A DNA stretch of 64,000 nucleotides from Rhizobium leguminosarum bv. viciae USDA 2370 (GTDB lineage: Bacteria > Pseudomonadota > Alphaproteobacteria > Rhizobiales > Rhizobiaceae): contig NZ_MRDL01000047.1 of the NCBI RefSeq assembly GCF_002008365.1, forward strand, positions 368,379-432,378. The letters are read 5' to 3'. The position numbers were made by a program, and so were the translations under genes. The notes beneath the pieces were generated by a model. That model was given only the letters and a program-made list of their open reading frames with translations. It was not told the origin of the DNA and searched no databases. Shown here piece by piece: positions 59,655 to 64,000 of the stretch; the first letter of the stretch is position 1, and every line of letters begins with the position of its first letter.

Positions 59655-59757
59655 CTTCGAGCGCCGTGCGTCGAATAGGACGCGTGAAGGACGCTCTATC
59701 ACTTCGACCCACGCATACCCCCCCGAAGATCGTTCCGATTTTCGAGGTTATGCGCTG
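59655..59757. repeat. degenerate rhizobial mosaic repeat
   Basis: GAGCGCCGTGCGTCGAATAGG ... GAAGGACGCTCTATCACTT is a worn module I. It is followed by ACGCATA ... CGAAGATCGTTCCGATTTTCG ... TATGCGC, a worn hairpin module with a short stem. It lies between the divergent cupin gene and the stop of the small secreted protein gene. Confidence 0.6.
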
Positions 59758-59763
59758 GAGCCG

Positions 59764-60123
59764 TCAACGAACGTAGAAGGTTATGCTTCCATCGGCCGCC
59801 TGCTCGGCGTTGACCACATTGCGAATGTTGACACCTTCATTGTTGAGACGGTGGGCAAGCGACCTGTTGGCATCGATCGACGCCTGGATGCCACGGATAG
59901 CCTCGCCGGAGCGCAGCGGTGCCGAGTGTGGGCCGCTCGTCGCGTCGTCGAAGTTGCGCCAGTTGTAAACCTCCTGGACATTGAAATCATTGCCCTGGAA
60001 ACCCCTGAGCGTCTGTTCGATGCCTTGAGGGGTGTTCATTCCGAGGCTTTCGGCCCGGCTGACGCCGGCAAAGGCGAGGGAGGAGAGGGCGGCAGCGAGG
60101 GTGATGGTGAGAACGCGGTGCAT
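59764..60123 (-). CDS. small secreted protein of unknown function
   Basis: A 119-residue protein with a clean signal peptide (MHRVLTITLAAALSSLAFAGVSRA, cut near residue 24). The mature 95 residues are polar, without cysteines, and have no family I recognise; the end reads GSITFYVR. It would be periplasmic or extracellular. Its codon use looks like its neighbours. It stands alone between repeats and the ribH gap. Confidence 0.75.
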   Translation of the reverse strand: MHRVLTITLAAALSSLAFAGVSRAESLGMNTPQGIEQTLRGFQGNDFNVQEVYNWRNFDDATSGPHSAPLRSGEAIRGIQASIDANRSLAHRLNNEGVNIRNVVNAEQAADGSITFYVR

Positions 60124-60470
60124 GATTTGTATCCTTTCATCTGCTTAGACGGTCGGCTGTCGTTGCAGGGGATCGTCTGCGTCACGACATGAAATTGGCG
60201 TTCTCCCATTCGCGATTCAATGGGTTAAGCCACTGAAAAGACATTAAGAATTGTTCATGAAAACTGCCTTCGAATTGCCGCTTTCCGGGCGTCCGGGAAA
60301 GCTGAATTCAGAGGCTTGCCCAGCTGTGCATACAGGGCGCGGCTATCCCCTTGCAGATATTTCCTCTTTCCCATTGCGGCATCGGGCGAAATTGCTTGCC
60401 ATTCGGACGAAGGCATGTTTTGACCGCGGGCTGCCGAGTGGGTAAATGTCCCGCCAACCGAAGGTGAACC
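60124..60470. other. intergenic gap upstream of ribH
   Basis: This 347-base gap lies between the divergent small secreted protein gene and ribH. A short dyad GCTTTCC/GGAAAGC is at 60280-60302. I looked for the conserved core of an FMN riboswitch ahead of ribH and did not find it. A 64-codon open frame at 60251-60445 has no ribosome site or recognisable sequence. Confidence 0.5.
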
Positions 60471-60926
60471 ATGTCGAGAGAGACCGCTCCCCATATTTTG
60501 ATCGTTGAGGCCCGCTTCTACGACGACATGGCCGACGCCCTGCTCGAAGGCGCGACCTTCGCATTGACAGAGGCCGGCGCCACCTTCGAGGTCGTCACCG
60601 TCCCCGGCGCACTGGAAATTCCGGCGGCGATTGCCATGTCGCTCGATGGAGACGACAATGGCGGAACGCATTATGACGGCTATGTCGCCCTCGGCATGGT
60701 CATTCGCGGCGAGACCTATCACTTCGATATCGTGTCGAATGAATCCTCGCGCGCCTTGATGGATCTCGCGGTCAGCGAGTCCCTTGCCATTGGCAACGGC
60801 ATCCTGACCGTCGAAAACGACGAACAGGCATGGGCGCGCGCGCGCCGCTCGGACAAGGACAAGGGCGGATTTGCCGCTCGTGCAGCTCTGACCATGATCG
60901 AGTTGAAGCAGAAACTGGGTGCATAA
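60471..60926 (+). CDS. ribH: 6,7-dimethyl-8-ribityllumazine synthase
   Basis: A 151-residue enzyme that joins the RibD product with dihydroxybutanone phosphate. Motifs VPGALEIPAAI and GMVIRGETYHFDIVSNESSRALMDLAV hold the catalytic histidine and the substrate phosphate site. It probably forms pentamers or larger shells. It is 3 bases from nusB and surely co-transcribed with it. Its product is the substrate of RibE, encoded 2 kb upstream. Confidence 0.96.
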   Translation: MSRETAPHILIVEARFYDDMADALLEGATFALTEAGATFEVVTVPGALEIPAAIAMSLDGDDNGGTHYDGYVALGMVIRGETYHFDIVSNESSRALMDLAVSESLAIGNGILTVENDEQAWARARRSDKDKGGFAARAALTMIELKQKLGA

Positions 60927-60929
60927 CGA

Positions 60930-61412
60930 ATGAACGACGACAAGACGGAACGGCCAGTCAAGACTGCAAACCAGCGGGGCGCTGCCCGTCTTGCTGCCGT
61001 TCAGGCACTTTATCAGATGGATGTCGGCGGCACCGGCGTTCTGGAGATCGTCGCCGAATACGAGGCGCACCGTCTTGGCCAGGAACTCGACGGCGCGACC
61101 TATCTGAAGGCCGATGCCGCCTGGTTCCGTTCCATCGTCTCCGGCGTCGTGCGCGATCAGGTCCGCCTCGATCCGCTGATTGCCGCAGCCCTGCAGGATG
61201 ATTGGGCGTTGTCGCGCCTCGACAGTACCGTGCGCGCCATCCTGCGCGCCGGCGTCTTCGAGATCACCGACCGCAAGGACGTTCCGGTGGCGGTCATCGT
61301 TACCGAATATGTCGAGATCGCCCAGGCTTTCTTCGATGACGACGAGCCGAAGCTCGTAAACGCCGTGCTCGACCGCATCGCAAAGCAGGTTCGCGGCGAG
61401 GCGAAGAAATAA
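60930..61412 (+). CDS. nusB: transcription antitermination protein NusB
   Basis: A 160-residue helical protein which, with S10, binds boxA RNA in rRNA antitermination. The start KTANQRGAARLAAVQALYQMDVGG and the end ITDRKDVPVAVIVTEYVEIAQAFFDDDEPKLVNAVLDRIAK are diagnostic. ribH-nusB coupling is common in bacteria. Confidence 0.96.
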   Translation: MNDDKTERPVKTANQRGAARLAAVQALYQMDVGGTGVLEIVAEYEAHRLGQELDGATYLKADAAWFRSIVSGVVRDQVRLDPLIAAALQDDWALSRLDSTVRAILRAGVFEITDRKDVPVAVIVTEYVEIAQAFFDDDEPKLVNAVLDRIAKQVRGEAKK

Positions 61413-61610
61413 GTCTTTCGCCGCCAAATAGTCCTCCCGCTTCTTTCTTCGCACCGCAATGGTTTTCGCCCGTTGCGGTCTTGACGCCACGTGATCGACC
61501 ACGCAATCTCCGCAACGCTTAGCTGTGGCATTTCTGTGGAGAGGAAGGCGATTCGGCGGCGTATCTGCCGGAGAAGGAGTGATCTCCGGCCTATGGGAGG
61601 AAAGAGCGAA

Positions 61611-63749
61611 ATGACGATTCTTTTATGCGTAATCGCATGCGGTCTGCTCTCGGTGGTTTATGCCGCCTGGGCAACCCGGTCGGTGCTTGCCGCCGATCAG
61701 GGCAATAGCCGCATGCAGGAGATCGCGGGCTATATCCGCGAAGGCGCTCAAGCCTATCTGACGCGCCAGTACAAAACCATTGCCATTGTCGGCGTTGTTG
61801 TTTTCATTTTAGCCTGGCTGCTTCTTTCCGCCGAGGCCGCGATCGGCTTCCTGATCGGCGCCGTGCTTTCCGGTGCTGCCGGTTTCATCGGCATGCACGT
61901 TTCCGTCCGCGCCAATGTGCGCACCGCCCAGGCGGCTTCCGTCAGCCTTTCCGCCGGCCTCGACATCGCCTTCAAGTCGGGTGCGATCACCGGCATGCTG
62001 GTGGCTGGCCTGGCGCTGCTCGGCGTCTCCATCTACTATACGGTCTTGACCGTCGGGCTCGGCCATGAGAGCGGCTCGCGCGAAGTCATCGATGCGCTGG
62101 TGGCGCTCGGCTTCGGCGCTTCGCTGATCTCGATCTTCGCCCGTCTTGGCGGCGGCATCTTCACCAAGGGCGCCGATGTCGGCGGCGATCTGGTCGGCAA
62201 GGTGGAAGCCGGCATTCCCGAAGACGATCCGCGCAACCCGGCAACGATTGCCGATAACGTCGGCGACAATGTCGGCGACTGCGCCGGCATGGCCGCCGAC
62301 CTTTTCGAGACCTATGCGGTCTCTGTCGTCGCCACCATGGTTCTTGCCGCGATCTTCTTTGCCGGCGCGCCGATCCTCCAGTCTGCGATGGTCTATCCGC
62401 TGGCGATCTGCGGTGCCTGCATCATCACCTCGATCATCGGCACTTTCTTCGTCAAGCTCGGCTCGAACGGCTCGATCATGGGCGCTCTCTACAAGGGCCT
62501 CATCGTCACCGGCCTACTGTCGATCGTCGGACTTGGTGCTGCCACTTCGCTCACCATCGGCTGGGGATCGATCGGTTCCGTCGGAGGCGCCGACATATCA
62601 GGCGCACACCTCTTCTTCTGCGGCATCGTCGGCCTCGTCGTCACTGCGCTGATCGTGGTGATCACCGAATATTATACCGGCACGGGCAAGCGTCCGGTCG
62701 TCTCGATCGCCCAGGCCTCGGTCACCGGTCATGGCACCAACGTCATCCAGGGCCTAGCCGTCTCACTGGAATCGACGGCGCTGCCGGCGATCGTCATCGT
62801 CGGCGGTATTCTCGCCACCTACCAGCTCGGCGGCCTGTTCGGCACCGGTATTGCGGTCACGGCGATGCTCGGCATCGCCGGAATGATCGTCGCGCTCGAC
62901 GCCTTCGGACCGGTGACGGACAATGCCGGCGGTATCGCCGAAATGGCGCATCTGCCGCCGGAGGTGCGCAAATCCACTGATGCGCTCGATGCCGTCGGCA
63001 ATACGACCAAGGCCGTCACCAAGGGTTATGCCATCGGCTCCGCCGGTCTCGGCGCCCTGGTTCTCTTCGCGGCCTACTCCTACGACCTCAAATATTTTGC
63101 AGCGAATGGCGACAAGTTCCCTTATTTCGCCGGCATCGGCGAAATTTCCTTCGATCTTTCCAACCCTTACGTGGTGGCGGGATTGATCTTCGGAGGTCTC
63201 ATACCCTACCTCTTCGGTGGCATCGCTATGACCGCCGTCGGCCGTGCTGCCGGCGCGATCGTCGAGGAAGTGCGCCGTCAGTTCAAGGAAAAGCCCGGCA
63301 TCATGCAAGGCACGGAAAAGCCGGATTACGGCAGGGCGGTCGACCTTTTGACCAAGGCCGCCATCCGCGAGATGATCGTGCCCTCGCTGCTGCCGGTGCT
63401 GGCGCCTATCGTCGTCTATTTCGGCGTTCTTCTTATCTCTGGTTCCAAGGCCTCCGCCTTTGCCGCCCTCGGCGCATCGCTCCTCGGCGTCATCATCAAC
63501 GGCCTCTTCGTCGCCATCTCGATGACATCGGGCGGCGGCGCCTGGGACAATGCCAAGAAGAGCTTCGAAGACGGGTTCGTCGATAAGGACGGCGTGCGCC
63601 ACATGAAGGGCTCGGATGCACACAAGGCCTCCGTCACCGGTGATACCGTCGGCGATCCTTACAAGGATACCGCCGGCCCTGCCGTCAACCCGGCGATCAA
63701 GATCACCAACATCGTCGCGCTGCTGTTGCTCGCCGTTCTCGCTGGATAA
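61611..63749 (+). CDS. hppA: membrane-bound proton-translocating pyrophosphatase (K+-independent type)
   Basis: A 712-residue inner-membrane pump with about 16 helices that couples pyrophosphate hydrolysis to proton export. The catalytic loop is DVGGDLVGKVEAGIPEDDPRNPATIADNVGDNVGDCAGM; a second acidic loop DAFGPVTDNAGGIAEMAHLPPEVRK follows. GNTTKAVTKG has lysine where K+-dependent pumps have alanine, marking the K+-independent type. GGGAGGAAAG before ATG 61611 fixes the start; the in-frame part upstream is not coding. A hairpin (63763-63790) follows. Confidence 0.96.
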   Translation: MTILLCVIACGLLSVVYAAWATRSVLAADQGNSRMQEIAGYIREGAQAYLTRQYKTIAIVGVVVFILAWLLLSAEAAIGFLIGAVLSGAAGFIGMHVSVRANVRTAQAASVSLSAGLDIAFKSGAITGMLVAGLALLGVSIYYTVLTVGLGHESGSREVIDALVALGFGASLISIFARLGGGIFTKGADVGGDLVGKVEAGIPEDDPRNPATIADNVGDNVGDCAGMAADLFETYAVSVVATMVLAAIFFAGAPILQSAMVYPLAICGACIITSIIGTFFVKLGSNGSIMGALYKGLIVTGLLSIVGLGAATSLTIGWGSIGSVGGADISGAHLFFCGIVGLVVTALIVVITEYYTGTGKRPVVSIAQASVTGHGTNVIQGLAVSLESTALPAIVIVGGILATYQLGGLFGTGIAVTAMLGIAGMIVALDAFGPVTDNAGGIAEMAHLPPEVRKSTDALDAVGNTTKAVTKGYAIGSAGLGALVLFAAYSYDLKYFAANGDKFPYFAGIGEISFDLSNPYVVAGLIFGGLIPYLFGGIAMTAVGRAAGAIVEEVRRQFKEKPGIMQGTEKPDYGRAVDLLTKAAIREMIVPSLLPVLAPIVVYFGVLLISGSKASAFAALGASLLGVIINGLFVAISMTSGGGAWDNAKKSFEDGFVDKDGVRHMKGSDAHKASVTGDTVGDPYKDTAGPAVNPAIKITNIVALLLLAVLAG

Positions 63750-63762
63750 ACAAAGACCGCCG

Positions 63763-63790
63763 GCTTGGCGTGGTACACTTCACGCCAAGC
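63763..63790 (+). terminator. hairpin after hppA
   Basis: Perfect 10-bp arms GCTTGGCGTG (63763-63772) and CACGCCAAGC (63781-63790) around GTACACTT. No T-run follows, so it may stabilise the mRNA end rather than terminate alone. Confidence 0.5.
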
Positions 63791-63800
63791 AGAGGCAATT

Positions 63801-63903
63801 ACAGCGCCGCGCGTCTTTCTAGACGCGCAAAGGACGCTGTAACACTTTGAATGGCTGCATGATGTTATCCTTAAATCGATTCCGATTTAAGGAATCATGC
63901 AGT
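63801..63903. repeat. rhizobial mosaic repeat
   Basis: Module I ACAGCGCCGCGCGTCTTTCT ... CAAAGGACGCTGTAACACTTT and module II GCTGCATGATG ... AATCATGCAG with the stem CCTTAAATCGATTCCGATTTAAGG. It is a nearly intact copy 11 bases past the hppA hairpin. Confidence 0.85.
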
Positions 63904-63920
63904 AAAAAGCCCGCCGGAGT

Positions 63921-64000
63921 GAACTGACCCCAATAAGTTGGACGGTTTAAAGGCTGGTTAGATTTAAGGGCTGAGTTCTGTATTGCACAGGGCTCAGCCC
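63921..64000. mobile_element. probable end of an IS3-type insertion sequence (cut by window edge)
   Basis: Starting at about 63921 the sequence reads TGAACTGACCCC, then AAGTTGGAC, a pattern like the terminal inverted repeats of many IS3-family elements. An internal dyad GGGCTGAG/CTCAGCCC is visible at 63968-64000. No transposase reading frame fits in the 80 bases shown. The same end sequence, with changes, forms the palindrome at 42957-43035. Confidence 0.5.

Noticed and set aside
60251..60445. 64-codon open frame before ribH
   Set aside because: No ribosome site, no likeness to known proteins and skewed composition; likely chance.
60124..60470. FMN riboswitch ahead of ribH
   Set aside because: I could not find the conserved helices and AGGG-type core; a covariance search would settle it.
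1..64000. rRNA and tRNA genes
   Set aside because: I saw no cloverleaf or rRNA sequence by eye; tRNAscan-type analysis could still find one that I missed.

Overview
The window reads as chromosomal DNA of a Rhizobium of the etli/leguminosarum/phaseoli type. The GC content is high, coding density is high on both strands, and the housekeeping gene orders are typical of Rhizobiales: uvrC-pgsA-moaD-moaE, perM-hdaA-ppk-ppx, hemB / DUF6163-type gene / ldtR-ldtP / glyA-nrdR-ribD-ribE, and ribH-nusB-hppA. Palindromic mosaic repeats of the kind described in rhizobia (RIME-like) occur in about ten intergenic spaces. The species assignment is inference; no rRNA or tRNA gene was found.

Layout. 1-3.6 kb: a minus-strand polar amino-acid-type ABC importer operon (binding protein, two permeases, ATPase) running into a truncated MmgE/PrpD-family gene. 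4-8.8 kb: a NodB-type deacetylase lipoprotein, an ABC-F ATPase with a 20-bp tandem repeat upstream, a diguanylate-cyclase-like protein with a ruined GGDEF motif, and a DinB-family protein. 8.9-12.2 kb: a GST, ndk, and a divergent pair (CGNR-type regulator plus lipoprotein against an orphan LivH-like permease) sharing a symmetric promoter/operator. 12.3-16.9 kb: moaE, moaD, pgsA, uvrC and a short-chain dehydrogenase, with a long inverted repeat between moaD and moaE. 17.2-22.3 kb: an outer-membrane barrel protein, a GST, rlmJ, and a molybdopterin oxidoreductase coupled to a NudK-like Nudix enzyme. 22.4-24.3 kb: a padR/FAD-monooxygenase operon with a clear operator. 24.5-36 kb: a phosphorus-rich stretch (phnM, purN/purM, PerM-type protein, hdaA, ppk, ppx, phytase-like protein, class III cyclase). 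36-47 kb: rnd, a Tat-exported multicopper oxidase, aspS, a beta-lactamase-fold hydrolase with a divergent TetR regulator, a periplasmic protein of unknown function, and parC. 46.9-50.4 kb: an SRPBCC protein, a decayed Doc toxin with an intact AbrB-type antitoxin, an EamA transporter, bpt and an RDD protein. 50.6-63.8 kb: hemB, a small membrane protein, ldtR, ldtP, glyA, nrdR, ribD, ribE, a minus-strand block (GNAT, cupin, small secreted protein), then ribH, nusB and hppA. The right edge holds a repeat copy and what looks like one end of an IS3-type insertion sequence.

Connections. phnM, ppk-ppx and the phytase-like gene each carry a candidate 7-4-7 Pho box upstream, so phosphonate use, polyphosphate turnover and phosphoester release in this 10-kb stretch may be one local part of the PhoB regulon. 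moaD/moaE make the molybdopterin needed by the oxidoreductase about 7 kb away. glyA (one-carbon supply), purN and purM link serine/glycine to purine synthesis, and GTP feeds the rib genes. ldtR and ldtP form a known regulator-target pair acting on peptidoglycan.

No wholly new multi-gene system is obvious. The best candidates for something undescribed are the CGNR regulator/lipoprotein/LivH-like permease trio with its 40-bp symmetric control region, the 20-bp tandem repeat ahead of the ABC-F gene, and a 79-bp palindrome that looks like a terminator hairpin with IS ends inserted in its loop.
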